From contig NC_031781.1 in the NCBI RefSeq assembly GCF_001522545.3, positions 12,845,706 to 12,909,705 of the forward strand: DNA of 64,000 bases. The letters run 5' to 3'. The translations under genes were made by a program, and so were the position numbers. Positions 52,437 to 64,000 of the stretch are shown here, piece by piece (the first letter of the stretch is position 1; every line of letters begins with the position of its first letter). Under the pieces are notes generated by a model. It saw nothing but the letters and a program-made list of their open reading frames with translations, was not told the origin of the DNA and did no database searches. This DNA comes from Parus major. Taxonomy: Eukaryota > Chordata > Aves > Passeriformes > Paridae.

Positions 52437-55293
52437 TTGAAAAATGAGACAAAGGAAATCTGAATCCATTTCCTTTTATTGCCCTGACATTAACTTCATT
52501 AAGTTCAGTGGTAATAGGGGACTCTTGAGTGTAGGGGCTGGTTGAGGCTGGTTGTCTCTCTCCTTTATGTCCTTCTGACCAGTGGAGCTTCTGCTCTGAC
52601 TATTTTGAACTTGACAGAAATAGCTTTGACATGGTGGCAGGACATGTGCTAAGCTGCACGTTAATGTGCATATTAATTTGGTAATAAAGCAAGTTAGGAT
52701 TTGTCATTGCTGCTTATTAGATTGTTTTATCTATCTAGACAGTGCCCTGCATCTCTTGGAGGCAGTACTCGAGGATGACAGCTGCCAACACAGAGAAGGG
52801 GTGGAAACTGGGGTCTCAACCTCCTTATCTTCAAGAAAAAACACTTGCCAGAATTGCTCTCCTAGTAGCCTTTCTGCATTCAGTACATCCTGTTTGTAAA
52901 TCATTGCAGGCTTCAGTAGATGAGTTTAGACACCCCAGAGGGTAGACTGGGAATTTAATTATGTTATGCATATTGGATTGAATATTAAAGTGGACTGTAG
53001 GATTGTTTGGAAAACGTGGTGGCTGGTTCCTTGAGGAAGGAAGATGTGCAACTCCAGATTATTAGTTTTTAGGCAACATCTGATGTACTTTTGACTTGAG
53101 GATTCTGTAGATAAAGTTTCCTGCTGCTTTGAGACTGTTCTGAATGCCAAAGGGCTCTGCTGACACAGTCAGGGGGCTGTGTGAACTGGGGGCAGCTCTC
53201 TCCCCTGTGCAGCTCATGCAGGTGACAGATCTGCCATGGCAGAACCCCTCAGGAGTGGGCCTTGAAGGAAGTTGGGTGATTGGCCTTGCTGGGATGCAGA
53301 TAAGCCATGTTTAGGATTCACTGGTGAGCTGTGGCAAAGGGATGCTGTGAAATTCAGTGGTACCAGCACAGCTACGCTCAGCTTGATGAACAGGAGAGGG
53401 TCAGTGGATATAAATATGTGTTAGAGAGCAGCCTTTGTGCAGATTAAGTTTTAATTTTGGTTACCTCTTTTTAGCTTCTTCATTCATGTGTGTTTGTATC
53501 ACTTCTGATGCAGTAGAAATATTGACTTTGCTTTACACTGAGGATTAAAAGTGTCTCAAGGAATTAAAATAATAATTTAACATAATATTTAGAAGTAAGA
53601 AATTTGACAATCTGTTAAAGGGAAAAAAGTAATATAAAGGATTATATCATGCTGAGTTTTCAGGGTCATTGTAGTTCACGAGTAAAGCTTTTTTAAGATC
53701 ATCGAGATTTTAAAATTAGGAAGAATTCAACTCTTTTTGTATTTTTGGATTATGATTCATGTATTATAATATATACAGTGTGTGGTCCTCCTCCCTCTGA
53801 TCTACCCCCTTTCCTCTCTACCTCAAAAATGGTGTGAGGATGCTTTTTCTGTTCAGCTCACAAGTACTAAGTTTCTCAGATAAACTGTATTTTTATTTAA
53901 CTAGTCTAGAGCTTGATGTGTTTAGCTCCCTGCAGTTATCAAGAGAGCCTCTTGGTTACAGCAGCTCAATATGTACCTTGTTATTTATAAACTTGAGGAG
54001 GTTGGAAAACCTGAAGTCCAGCCATGCTCAGCATCTCTAGAGCTCTTTTTTCAAATATTTTTGCCATTAGCAAGAAAGCAGTTACATCAAACCTTTCCTT
54101 TTTCCCTGGTCAGGATAATTCTACTTCAGACAGAGCTGAAACTTGAACTGGGGAAAAGCTTTTGAAGTCTCCTGTCCACTTTTCTGCTGCAGTTTGATTC
54201 TGTGGAAAAGCTCCCAGATCCTTCAGTGATGAGATGCAATAGCAAAGCTCATGACAGGGATAGGTTAATAAGTGTTACTTTATTCTGCCTCTTTTGACAG
54301 AGAGGAATGGCACGTAATGCTTAAATCACAAAGGTTCACTTTGTATGAGCTTGATTTTGAATCCTGCCTTCTGTGTTATGAAGAAATGTAGTTGCTGTTC
54401 AGTGAGAACAGTTTTGTATGTACAAGTTGCATTCTGTGCACCCTCTAAAGCATCCCAAAGCATTTTGTTTGTTCAAAATTCAGCAAATAATGCTTACAAG
54501 ATCACCCCCTGAACATGCCTTAGGGAGCTTCATACTTAAAGCTGATGTCAGGGTTGTTTCACACCCTTTCAGTCTGACATTTGATACTCATGACATATTT
54601 GTCATTTGACAACTGCTTGTCATTGCTTGTAGGAGGAAATGTTTTCTGTCAGACCATGACTGAAGCACCGAGCTTTGTCCCACTCCCCTCTGTGATGGGC
54701 CTAGAGATGAGTATTTCCCCTACACCTTGGAATTCTGCCCTCAGAGATGCTCACTTTGAGGCTGTAGTGTAATCTTCTGGAGGACCAGTCAAAGCAGAGT
54801 CACAATGAGCCCTCACTCTGTTTCCTAAGTGACCTTCACTGCTGCTTGAGATGAAGTCCCTTGTGTTCTCCTCTTCTGAGACAGTCCAGATAGCACTGGA
54901 GTGTCCTCCCCTGTCCTTACCTTGTCTGTTCCTTTCAGTATTCATGGAAATAGAGGGATCTTTGCAGACCTGATAATCCCATAATGAAGGTGAAAGATGC
55001 CTGAAAATTTTCCCTCCTCATTCTGGTATCTTGCTCATCTCTCCAGTGAGGCTGGAAATACTCAGATTCAGGCAGTTCCCTCAGCCCTAATCCTTGAAAA
55101 GCCCAGTCAGGAGATTGGTATTAAAACCCATACAATTGAGAGGAAGGAAGAAAAATAATCCTCTGCTTTTTTCTTTTGAGTCATTCTCTAATTCTTTTTG
55201 GGTGGCATTTAAGTTAGCTTTTCTCTGGAACCTGAAAGGATTTACTTTTATTTCCCCTGCCCCATTTTCTGACTGGAAGTTGCTAAGATCCTT

Positions 55294-55315
55294 CTGTAAC
55301 CATCCTGTAACCATC
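55294..55315. repeat. 11-bp tandem duplication
   Basis: CTGTAACCATC occurs twice, head to tail, with no mismatch. Confidence 0.9.
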
Positions 55316-55649
55316 CCAGATGCAGGCACATACATGGCAAGTGAATTTCCCAAATGTGGGAGGCATTACCTTCTGAAGTTTCACTTGGCTGCCACAAGTT
55401 TGAAGAGGAGTTACCACAAGTCCACATCTCTTCTAAAGCCATCAGTGCATGGCTGTGGCTGCTGCCTTGCATTTGGGCACACGGTGCCCTCTGACCAAAT
55501 CTTGTGGGGGAGCTCCAGTGTGGAACACTCTGGGTGAACTCCCCTGTGGATGCAGCCCTGGGAGGGAGAGGGTCAGTGTTGTGTGAATTGAGGGCTGGGG
55601 GGAGCTGTCTGCTCCATTTCTGCCTCCTTGGCTGCAGGAGTGTGCATGT

Positions 55650-55677
55650 CCAGTGATGCTCCAGTGATGCTCCAGTG
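55650..55677. repeat. 11-bp tandem repeat, 2.5 copies
   Basis: CCAGTGATGCT is repeated exactly at 55650-55660 and 55661-55671, followed by a partial third copy CCAGTG. Confidence 0.85.
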
Positions 55678-57988
55678 GAAACAGGTCTAGCAGGCTCTGG
55701 CTGTGTGGTTTTCTGCTAGATGCCCCATTCAGGGGTAGACATTCAGGCCATTTTGCCTCTTTCTAAGCAGATTTTCATCTTGCTTTGGAAGCCTTCCAGG
55801 AGAAAATGCAAATAGAGTAGTGATGGAGCGCATGTAACACTGATTAGTTTTATTCTGGAAATGCCATACACATGATCTCAGCTAATCATGCTATATATAT
55901 ATTTATAAAAAAATTATACTGTTTGTCAGTAGGGAGAAGGGGCTCTTCCTCTAGAAAATCAATTTTTAATTCCTTATTCTTACTGAAAAGGTGGCATACA
56001 GTCACAGATTTAATTAAAGGTACAGCAGGCTTTGTCAATCAAGGGAAAGCAGAATTATGCTTTGGTTACTTTCCAAAATGGCAGAGGCTTAAAAGCAAAA
56101 CTAAAAAGCCTTCCCCACATTGTGGTAACACATTTTGACCATTATTACAGCTCATGTTTGTTGTTGTTTTGCTAGTGCTGATAAGAGAATATCATTATAC
56201 AGAAAATCAGATCGAACAGTTTCTAGTCATTGCTGGCTTGGAGCTTCAGATCTTTCTCTGCTTCTCTGTGTATAATTTTAATTAAGCATCAGATCAGTCT
56301 TGGAGGGGGCAAGGCCTTTCAGGAAGTAATATGTAGGGAATGGTATAATAGTATTTATTTCAGCAGAGGTTTCATTTGTTGTCAGGGCAAGAGATGCATG
56401 AAACTAATCGCAAGACTGCCAGGAAGAACATTTCTTGTTATGATAATGGAACTTTGTTTACCTGACCTTCCAATTAGTCAGATGTGGATTCTTGTTTGTA
56501 TCCTGACTGCCTGATCTCTGTGGGTTCAGCTGGTTCAGATACAGGTGCACTTCAAAAAACACAGAAGAGCAACCTTCTCAAAGTTGATTTCCTTCATCTC
56601 CCACCCCAGCTTGTAGAAACAAATAAGATTTCAGCATGATATTAATGAATAGTAACAGAGTCAGAATAATTGGTACCCTCCTGGTTGTGATTAGGATTCA
56701 GGGGAGTTACTTAACAACCACTGTTTCTTAAATATGAATTCTGATTAATAACAGAGATCTTATTCTCTCATCTACTATGCCTGTAACTAGCATACTTTGC
56801 AGCTGCAGTACTTTGAAATGATGTATTTCTTTTTATGCACTATCATGTCTTGAATTGTAATAATCTCAGTAGGAAGTTTGGAGCAGCATATGTCTGTGTG
56901 ACCCTTGATTTTTGTTTTTTGTAAAATTTTTCATTTATTTATTTACTTTTGCCTTTATGATTGAGAATCACACTGGTACTGTTTAAATCCATTGACTCTT
57001 GTAAGAGATACTGAGATAAAGGTTCTTGGTTACCTCTGGCAATAAACACGCTTTGAGAGTGGCTGTTATGTAAACACATGGATGCTGTGAGTGATTTCAT
57101 TGTGCTCACTGAGTAATTAGACATGAACTGTTAATGTCACAAAAGTATCTTAGGAAATAAACTTTATTGTGGGAAGGGGCTCGTATTTGTTTGTTTTAGT
57201 TTAATGGAGGCCTTACAGCTCAGGAAGAGCTTTGGAGCTTTGGCAGCAGCCCTGGCCATGTGTGCTGCATTAATCCCAAGCTGGCTGCCACATCCATTGC
57301 TCCCCTTGCTGTCACACTTTGGTGCACGTCAGTCTTCATTAAGCGACTATTTTAGGAATCTCCAGCCATTCCCAGGCTACAGCTCATTAAGAGTATTCTA
57401 GTGCAGAGGAGTGCAGGAGGTCAGATGCTATTTTATGAAGTGCAGTTATGTGTCCAGCAACCCTCCAGCTGCCGCTGCAATGTGTTGTGCTGCTCTGGAA
57501 ATCGGCGTGAAGCGAGGGCAGCGAAAGGCGCTGTGGGTGCGTTTCATCTGCCCCTTTGTTGCTGGGACATCACGGGGTGGTGGATGGAGCCACGACAGAC
57601 TCGGCTGTTCATCAGACTGCTCGGTGGTCTGGAGGGACAGAACTCTTCCTGTGCCTTGGGATTTAGAAATTACGTTTGAAAGTGTTTGAGAAAAAGTGCA
57701 GCGTGGAAAATGGATGTTTCAGGAGTTTGCACCAGTAGAGTAAAATCTGCTGTAAAAGGAGCAAAGCGGTGGATTTTTCATGCCTTTTGAACCTGTTAAC
57801 AGGTTTTCATATGAATTTAAAAATTTCCTCACTGATGTCAGCAACAGATATTTCAGAACTTACTAGGTCAGTTACAAGCAAAAAGCACTTACTTAATAAT
57901 AAAGTGTTAATATTTATGGAGATTGCATATTTATTCAGGGATCTCAAATTGTATTACGGATTAAATAAATTACTGCATACACCACAGG

Positions 57989-58190
57989 TTGAGGTACAGA
58001 GAAGTTAAATCAAATTCAAATCATCCATGCTTGGAGCCGGTGAGGGTCTTCAGGGAGTGCAGTAATTTTTATCCACAAGCTGAGCATTTGCAAGTGCTTT
58101 GTAGAATCAGGTTTAGTGAGTCATTGGCAAGGCTGGGAATTGAGTGTTGCAGTCCCATGTCCCCAGCCCATGCTCTAACCAGCAGACCAT
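57989..58190 (-). mobile_element. Degenerate MIR-like SINE fragment
   Basis: Read on the plus strand, TTGAGGTACAGAGAAGTTAA (57989) and later AGTCATTGGCAAGGCTGGGAATTGAG and CCATGCTCTAACCAGCAGACCATACT (ending about 58190) match the reverse complement of the MIR SINE family in the right order. The usual middle segment (the CCAAGGTCACACAGC region) is missing or replaced by about 85 unrelated bases, so the copy is either old and diverged or interrupted. MIR-type elements predate amniote divergence and persist at low copy in birds. A related tRNA-derived SINE tail is possible. Confidence 0.5.
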
Positions 58191-58351
58191 ACTTCTGCAC
58201 CGTACTTCATCAAACAGCAAATTCCTCTCCAGATCCAACCAGGTTCTGTTACATAGTTTTCATTTCTAAAAAGGACTGGAAATGAAAGACTCACTCACCC
58301 AAATCATGTAGAGATGACTCAGATAGCAAACTTTTTAAATCCTCAGGCCTC

Positions 58352-58409
58352 TTTTTTTTTAAAAAAAAAAAGAAAAGGGGGAAAAAAAAAGAAGCAAAAA
58401 GGAAAGAAA
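58352..58409. repeat. T9/A11 palindrome followed by a purine tract
   Basis: Nine T (58352-58360) directly abut eleven A (58361-58371), a perfect A/T palindrome. The A run opens a tract of about 49 bases that is purine except for one C at 58395, including a G5 run and an A9 run. Poly-A next to purine DNA is nucleosome-disfavouring and slippage-prone. Confidence 0.85.
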
Positions 58410-61400
58410 TCTGTGAACAAACTCCAAAGGAGTATCAAGAGACTTGGGCTGAAAGGAAAGTGTGTGAGCCATTCAGAGTACCATTAAAAGCTGGTGTTAT
58501 GCCAACTTGTGGTCCAACACTGTATTTCAGTGTAATTTATTTTACTCCTAAAACAAACCAGCCCCACTAATGGCAAACAAGAAAGCTTCTTTCTTCCAGG
58601 TTTTGATTGCTGAATGAAAGGATTTCGAAATAAGCAAACCTAACCCACTTAAATTTCATGGCATGCACCTTCACCCAGGATTTTTTGTATGTCTCTGTTA
58701 ACTTCTCCACTCTGTGCTTGTGTTGCTGTAACTGTACCATTCATATCAGAGTAATAGCCCAGAACCTAATCCCAGAGTATTATCTGTGCCTCACCTGGGC
58801 ACTCTGGCCATGGCTTGTCAAGTGGATAAATTGGCTCGCCCTCAATGGTGTGAATAAAAGTGTGTTCGTGGTGATTGTAAATCCCATTGAAGTAAGGGGG
58901 TTGCTAAGTCAAAGCACATTATTTGGGAGGATTTCTCTGCATTGGGGCACAAGGAATCAGTCCTCTCAGCTTTGCCTATGTTGAGAACTAAAAGCTGAGT
59001 TGAATGAATAAATGTAATTCAATTAGGATTCGTGTTTAGCAGTTTCTTTTAAAGCAGAATGATACCAGAATGTTCAAGCTCTTGAAAATACAGATTTGTA
59101 AAAGAAGTGTGAACGCTTGGAAACTTTGCAAGACTCTTGAGTGTGTAGAAATGAGGTATGAAATTAGTATTTTGGAGACTATAAACATCCTCTGGCTGTG
59201 CTGCCCAGCAATATCCTGAAAGATGATTGAACTGAAGTTTTCTCAAACACTAATCTTTTGATCCAGAAAATCACCAAAATTTGTATGGGTGTTTCAACTT
59301 CCCTCTTTTAGCAAAGACCTGAAAACCAAGTAAATACACTCATTAAAGAAGGGTTTGTGCAGGAGCATGCCTACAGTTGCTTTTGGGGGGGGAAAAAAGA
59401 GGCCTGTTCAGAGGAAATTTTAGGCAATGTACAGGTTAAAGTAATTTTGAATTCTGCATAAGTGTGTCGCTTTCTATGCGTGCTGTTGGCATTGTTTGGT
59501 CTTTTGTAGCCATGTAATTTACTCCCACACAGAAGCCATTTATGCTGCTCTTTGCCCTTTGGGAGTGGTTTAAAATAATCTTAATGTAAATGAGAGTCCT
59601 ACCCTGAGGTCCAGGCTGCTCCCCGCATCTCAGTGCCTGAGGTTACTGCAGTTACTGCCATCAGTGGGATTGCAGAGTGCAGATCAGGGCTGCAGCTCTG
59701 ACCCCAAAACTGCACCTCTGAGCTTTCCAAAAAGAAACTCTCAGAACAGTGTTTCATCACTTCTGCAAACTATTTTTCTAAGCAAGGGAAAGGAAGATCC
59801 TATGTAGTCTCCAAGGAATCTTTCCAGGGTCCAATCAGACAAGAAATATAAAAACATTTACAAGAACGGAGACAGTTCAGATGAGAGACCCTGAAAGGTG
59901 TTCTGCATTGTCTGGGTGCCATTAGGGCTGGGGCCAGAGATTGTTTCCCTTAAATAATGAGGAGGAGTTTTTCACACTTTCAAAGTGGTTTTTTTTAGTT
60001 TTAACTTGTCTGTAGCTTTCAGGTGTCAAGGAGACTTAATTTTTTTTTGTTTGTTTTTTTTTGAGTCTTCAAATCTCCTGACAGGTAAAACCTTTTCTGG
60101 CTGACCAGTCACATCAAAAATAATTTAGTCCCTCTGCTTGTTGCTTTTTTTTCTGATATTTGTACAGCTTGATTTAAGAAAGGCAGGAGGGGAGAGGCAT
60201 TTCTAGAACAATAAATAATTTGTGCTCTTACTTGCATATGGACATATTCTCTAGGACATACTTGTACGTCCTAGAAAATGCCATGTTTTGACTTTTCCTA
60301 CCAGTGGATGCAGAGCCAGGTTTCTCAGCTGAGGACCTGAACTGGTCCATCCTGCCACAAGTACCTGGACAAGGCAGGCAGATCTTGTGGAAAAACAGCT
60401 TCCTAAAATTTAGGTCTTGTTGAAGAAATCAGTTTCAATTGGAGAATTTTTAATGTACCCAGGGCCTACTGAAAAAACAGGGGATTGTTTTGGGGTAGAA
60501 AGTAAGGAGTTTGTCACTGTGATAAATCCATTCTTACTTTATTTCAAATCTGTGGAGCTACTCCTGGCTTCTGCTCTTTTGCTGGTGTGGTTTGACCCTT
60601 AGAAAGGGATGTCTGCACTGGCACCAAGAGCTCCTCTTGCAGCTGGACCCACGTTTTCTTTTGGCTTCCAGCTCATCTGACTGGATGCTCCACGGTGCAT
60701 CCACACTGATTACAGAAACGTGCTGGGGAAAAGGTGTCATGTGAAAGGTCCCAGCCAAGTGTGGAACTGGGTGGGTTTTGTGGTTTGATTCTGCTGTCAG
60801 CATCACAGGCAGGGAGCTGGGAAAGGTTGACAGCATCCATGCTGCCTGGCCTGGGGAGCTGCCACAGAAACTGTTCCCCGTGCAGCCATCCCTTTGTCCA
60901 GGACAAGTCACACTGGATATAGACTCAGACTCCTGAAAGTCTGGTGCTTTACAGCTGAATCTTGCAATCACTTCCTTCTTGGCAGTAAGGTCCGGCTTTC
61001 AGGGCTCAAAATGGAGCTGGAAGCCATCACATTTTGGGCAAATGTTCCTGTTCCTCTGAGCCTCATGTTTACATCATTTTCAGAGAGGTGGAGTAGGGAA
61101 CCTTGGAGAAAAAAATATAATTGAAAGGCTTTCTACCAGTTACACATCAAAAACATGTGTTCTGCTTGAAAGAAACCCCAAAACATATTTGTGAGACCAA
61201 ACCAGTTTTGTACACTTGTGTACATACACAGAGGTCCTGTAGCAGTATATCTAGCACGTATGTTCTGCGTAACAACAGAAAATGACACACTTACCAGAAG
61301 GTTTTGCAGTTGTACACTGTTTTTTAAATTTCTGTTTCATTTCCACATAGAACTAGAAAAATATAAACCTATCAGAAAGTAAGCAGCTCTGGTTTTCTTT

Positions 61401-61860
61401 GTGTTAGGATTTTTTTTTTTTTAATAGAGCTTGCTTTGCCTTTAGCTGCAAAGCCTGAAATTTAAATTGCTGCAGGCTTCCTTGATTTCCATGGTTGAAA
61501 TAAATGCTCTGTATCATTTTGCTATTCATGTCATTACTCCCCGTAATCACCACACTCATCCCAGCACACTGTGTAGTGTGCTCAGTTGAATATCTCTGAC
61601 TTTCAGGAGGTTTCCTGGCTGGCTGTTGTTTGTTTCTGAAGCTGCACAATGACATACTCTATTGGGCTAATTTGATAGTTTGCATTCCAGTTGCTGTGAG
61701 TTACGACTTGTGTTTTCTGTTTGCCATGTAAATGAAGAATTGAAATTTACCGGGAATCGTTTGCTTCTGTGGTCTCTTCACCTGAATTTACAGATTGTGA
61801 TTAATGGTCCAAGTTTGGTGAAAGTTCAGAACTTTCACCATTTTTCCCTCCCTCCCCACC
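58410..61860. other. Intronic sequence without a gene
   Basis: I see a G8 run at 59385-59392, T-rich runs at 60037-60063 and T13 at 61410-61422. The stretch at 59430-59610 is complex, AT-moderate sequence that could be a conserved element. No exon or RNA gene is recognised. Confidence 0.5.
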
Positions 61861-61875
61861 TCTGTAAAAGGTAAT

Positions 61876-61893
61876 TGCTGCTGCTGCTGCTGC
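61876..61893. repeat. (TGC)6 trinucleotide repeat
   Basis: Six uninterrupted TGC (CTG-type) units. CTG/CAG repeats are expansion-prone in vertebrate genomes, but this one is short. Confidence 0.95.
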
Positions 61894-63116
61894 ATATTCA
61901 GCGGGGAGCTGGGATGGAAATGCAGGAGAGTTAATTTCCTGCTGAATGTGGGAGCACATCGCTGCTTGGACTCTCTTCCTGTGATCAGATTCATGCACTC
62001 AAGCGTTCATGTCCTTGCATTCATGGGGTGACCAGTTAATTTCCTGTGTGTGTGTGGCTGGAGCTGCTCCTCCTGAGCAGGGTGAGCTGTCCCTGGGAGC
62101 AAACAGCAGTGCAGGGCTGGGAGCCAGCAGAGCCTGCAGCAGCAGCAGTGCTGCTTAAATACAGCCAGTACTGTGAAACTGAGCTCATGCAGCTAGGTAT
62201 GTTGGAGAAAAAACAATTTCATCCCCAACACTTTAAATGTCTTTCAGGGTTTTAGTGTGGCTTGAAAAAAGTTACTGCCCACCAACCCCTTGACTCCTGC
62301 ATTGCCACAAAAGGCTCGGATTGTGGCACAGATAACAGAAGCTCAGCAAGGTGAGGTGTTCAGAGGTCACAGCTGGTAGATTTGTAAATGAAATTGTTAT
62401 ATTTACAGGGGAGTGTCCCTCTTCGTGCCCCTGCAGGAGAGAGGAGGCAGAAGGCACTGCAGACGCTCCCCTGTGCTTGATGCTGGACAAAGGTTGATAA
62501 GTAGGGAATGTATTTCAGTATATCAACTTCCTGTGGCTGTGATTTACTTCACAAACAAGGTCTCAAAAATCCCTTTATTTTGCTAGGAACACTTGGGAAG
62601 CAGAATGTTTCTCAGTGTGATGAGAAGTGACAGTCTTGTGTGGCTTTTGCAGTTGTTCATGTTGTGAGAGTTAGGACAACCTGTCCGTTCCCCATGTCAG
62701 AATGATTCAGCACCTGCTGACCATAAGTAAAGCCTTTCATACTCAAAAGAAATTATATTTTTTTTTGAAGATCTAATAGCCAGTGAAAACTGTACTGGCA
62801 TGACCTGCCCTTCTGGAAGGGGTGGGAGGGAAAGAAAACCCCATGTGGATGTTGTTGGCTTGTTTGAAATGATTTTTACAGCAGTCACTGAGAGCTGACA
62901 TCTTAGGAGTTTCCTGACCAGAGGTTGGCAGAATAATTACTGTTTCTATTACAGTCCTGAGATCCACATTCTGAGTGATGAGAGAAATAAAAATAAAAGC
63001 AAATACGCCACTTGGATCCTGTTTGTTTTATAGTAGATGAGACAAATGACTTCGTGCCCTGCTTGCCATAATCAAAGAAATGGTTTTAAAAATACACATT
63101 GAGTAGATACACATGG

Positions 63117-63143
63117 ACACATACATACATACATATATATGTA
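63117..63143. repeat. Short ACAT/TA microsatellite
   Basis: Three to four ACAT units run into TATATATGTAT. It is imperfect and short. Confidence 0.8.
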
Positions 63144-63685
63144 TCCATACTTGGGTTTATAGGTTTAATCCAGAGAGGTAGGGGGGTCTTTATCACAGAA
63201 ACCAATTTTAAATAATTATATTTAAAGAGTAACACAGGGGAAGTCATGCACAGCCACAGAGCAGAAAGGCTCAGTGTGTATTGTAGCTCTGTAATAGCTA
63301 TTATTTATCACAAATGTGCCGTCTGTTTGTTCACACAGAGTAATGAATGACCTTTCTGTTTCCACAGCTAGACCTGTGTAGACTTCAGCTGATGGGGGTG
63401 TAGTGCAGTAGCTATTTATCATGCTTCACTTATACTGATCACTGGTTTAAGCTGTACCACCAGGGAAATGTGCTGGACTTACCTTATGGTTCAAAAAAGT
63501 AGCTTTTATGGGGTTAACAGTTAAGAAAAGCAGCTACTTTGTGTCCTTGACTGCTATAATTCAAAATTGACTTTGCTGGAATTTGAATCAAATTATTGCC
63601 AATATTGTCATAAGCAAATTTATCAACCAAGGACTTGTTTGACTTGTTTACTGTGTCCTAGCAATGCAGGGCCTGATTTGATGTC

Positions 63686-63738
63686 TTCCTTTTTATTTTT
63701 ATTTTTTTTTTCTTTTATTTTCTCCTTTTTTCTTTTTG
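63686..63738. repeat. Pyrimidine-rich, T-dominated tract
   Basis: About 50 bases of T runs with scattered C and three A. It resembles an extended polypyrimidine tract, but no AG followed by exon-like sequence comes after it. Confidence 0.8.
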
Positions 63739-63933
63739 TGTGATTCCTTTGTAAAGCTTCTTCTGTATTCTTCTTCCCATTGATAAATGGGATATAATGT
63801 ATGAAAGAGGAGGAGGTAACTCAGGAAAGGTAATGCACATTTTAGCACAGAAGAGGTATATGAGGAAGTTACATTTTTAGCTCTCCCTACTGTTCAGAAA
63901 TTAATAATGTAAAGAACAAAAGAGACTGTGTTT

Positions 63934-63970
63934 GGGAGGGCAGAGGAGGGGTGCAGATGGGGTGGGAGGG
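63934..63970 (+). other. G-quadruplex motif with six G-runs (plus strand)
   Basis: GGG-A-GGG-CAGAGGA-GGGG-TGCAGAT-GGGG-T-GGG-A-GGG gives six runs of three or more G, with loops no longer than seven bases. Several alternative quadruplexes are possible. It lies on the PTPRG sense strand. Confidence 0.7.
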
Positions 63971-64000
63971 TGAAGTGACTGAACCATTCTTAGGAACAAT

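Larger units (their letters stand above)
48061..57980. other. Intronic sequence without a gene
   Basis: Visible items are a G/T-rich tract at about 48748-48787, a GATAGTTATTG direct repeat (49499 and 49514), the E-box pair at 52421-52436, small tandem duplications at 55294-55315 and 55650-55677, and ATGCAAAT octamers near 48863 and 55807. AT-rich stretches at about 53560-53790 and 56640-56960 hold nothing identifiable. No exon or mobile element is supported. Confidence 0.5.
61894..63933. other. Intronic sequence without a gene
   Basis: A weak match to an ancient SINE/L2-like tail (AGCTCAGCAAGGTGAGG and GGTCACAGCTGGTAG, about 62338-62378) is too short to annotate. The tetranucleotide repeat and T-rich tract below lie here. 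No gene is visible. Confidence 0.5.
21752..64000 (+). other. PTPRG: PTPRG intron 2, 5' portion
   Basis: The rest of the window follows the exon 2 donor. The next PTPRG exon should begin within the carbonic-anhydrase-like domain (AYGPEHW and onward). I found no such peptide in any frame, so intron 2 appears to extend beyond 64000. That gives a minimum length of about 42 kb, in keeping with the large 5' introns of this gene. Embedded elements are listed separately. Confidence 0.8.

Noticed and set aside
55094..55537. 147-codon plus-strand ORF
   Set aside because: The translation has no recognisable family features and overlaps an 11-bp tandem duplication; an opposite-strand ORF covers part of it.
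62338..62378. Possible SINE/L2 tail
   Set aside because: About 40 bases of loose similarity only; too short to separate from chance.
63686..63780. Long pyrimidine tract as an acceptor for the next PTPRG exon
   Set aside because: No AG followed by sequence encoding the expected AYGPEHW region of the carbonic-anhydrase-like domain.
1..64000. Prokaryotic-type systems (operons, CRISPR, phage, toxin modules) and endogenous viral elements
   Set aside because: The window shows vertebrate intronic architecture with one spliced exon; there are no long contiguous ORFs, no repeat-spacer array, and no LTR or retroviral domain I can recognise.

Overview
The window looks like vertebrate, probably avian, nuclear DNA. 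It holds one recognisable coding exon and is otherwise intronic. The exon (21647-21751, + strand) encodes a segment I recognise as the N-terminal part of receptor-type tyrosine phosphatase gamma (PTPRG). It lies just after the signal peptide and leads into the carbonic-anhydrase-like domain. The human protein is nearly identical here as far as I remember it. The exon has a branch-point-like TCTTAAC, a pyrimidine tract, an AG acceptor and a strong GTGAGT donor, and it is phase 1 on both sides. The avian assignment rests on 64 kb with almost no recognisable interspersed repeats, few CpGs, no long ORFs and a short scaffold gap. A mammalian intron of this size would normally be full of LINEs and SINEs. 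I cannot verify the species.

Layout: 1-21646 is the 3' part of a very large upstream intron (intron 1 by the human gene model). It holds a 27-bp minisatellite broken by a 210-base N gap (2911-3196), a 33-bp tandem duplication (5448-5513), two strong G-quadruplex-type motifs (4891-4912 on +, 6213-6230 on -), AT-rich homeobox-motif-rich stretches (about 3520-3960 and 7440-7960), a G/T-rich simple tract (12058-12162) and a compact set of competing hairpins (14075-14112). 21752-64000 is the 5' part of the next intron. It starts with a large TA/CA microsatellite 356 bases after the donor. It also contains two more G4 motifs, paired CACGTG E-boxes (52421-52436), a degenerate MIR-like SINE (57989-58190), several homopolymer or purine/pyrimidine tracts, and AT-rich blocks that are candidate conserved non-coding elements.

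No second exon, RNA gene, full transposable element, CRISPR array or prokaryotic-type system is supportable. The many short ORFs on both strands lack codon structure, recognisable domains and splice context, and I treat them as chance ORFs. I found no previously undescribed biological system. The items in the findings list are local structural or regulatory candidates of modest interest.
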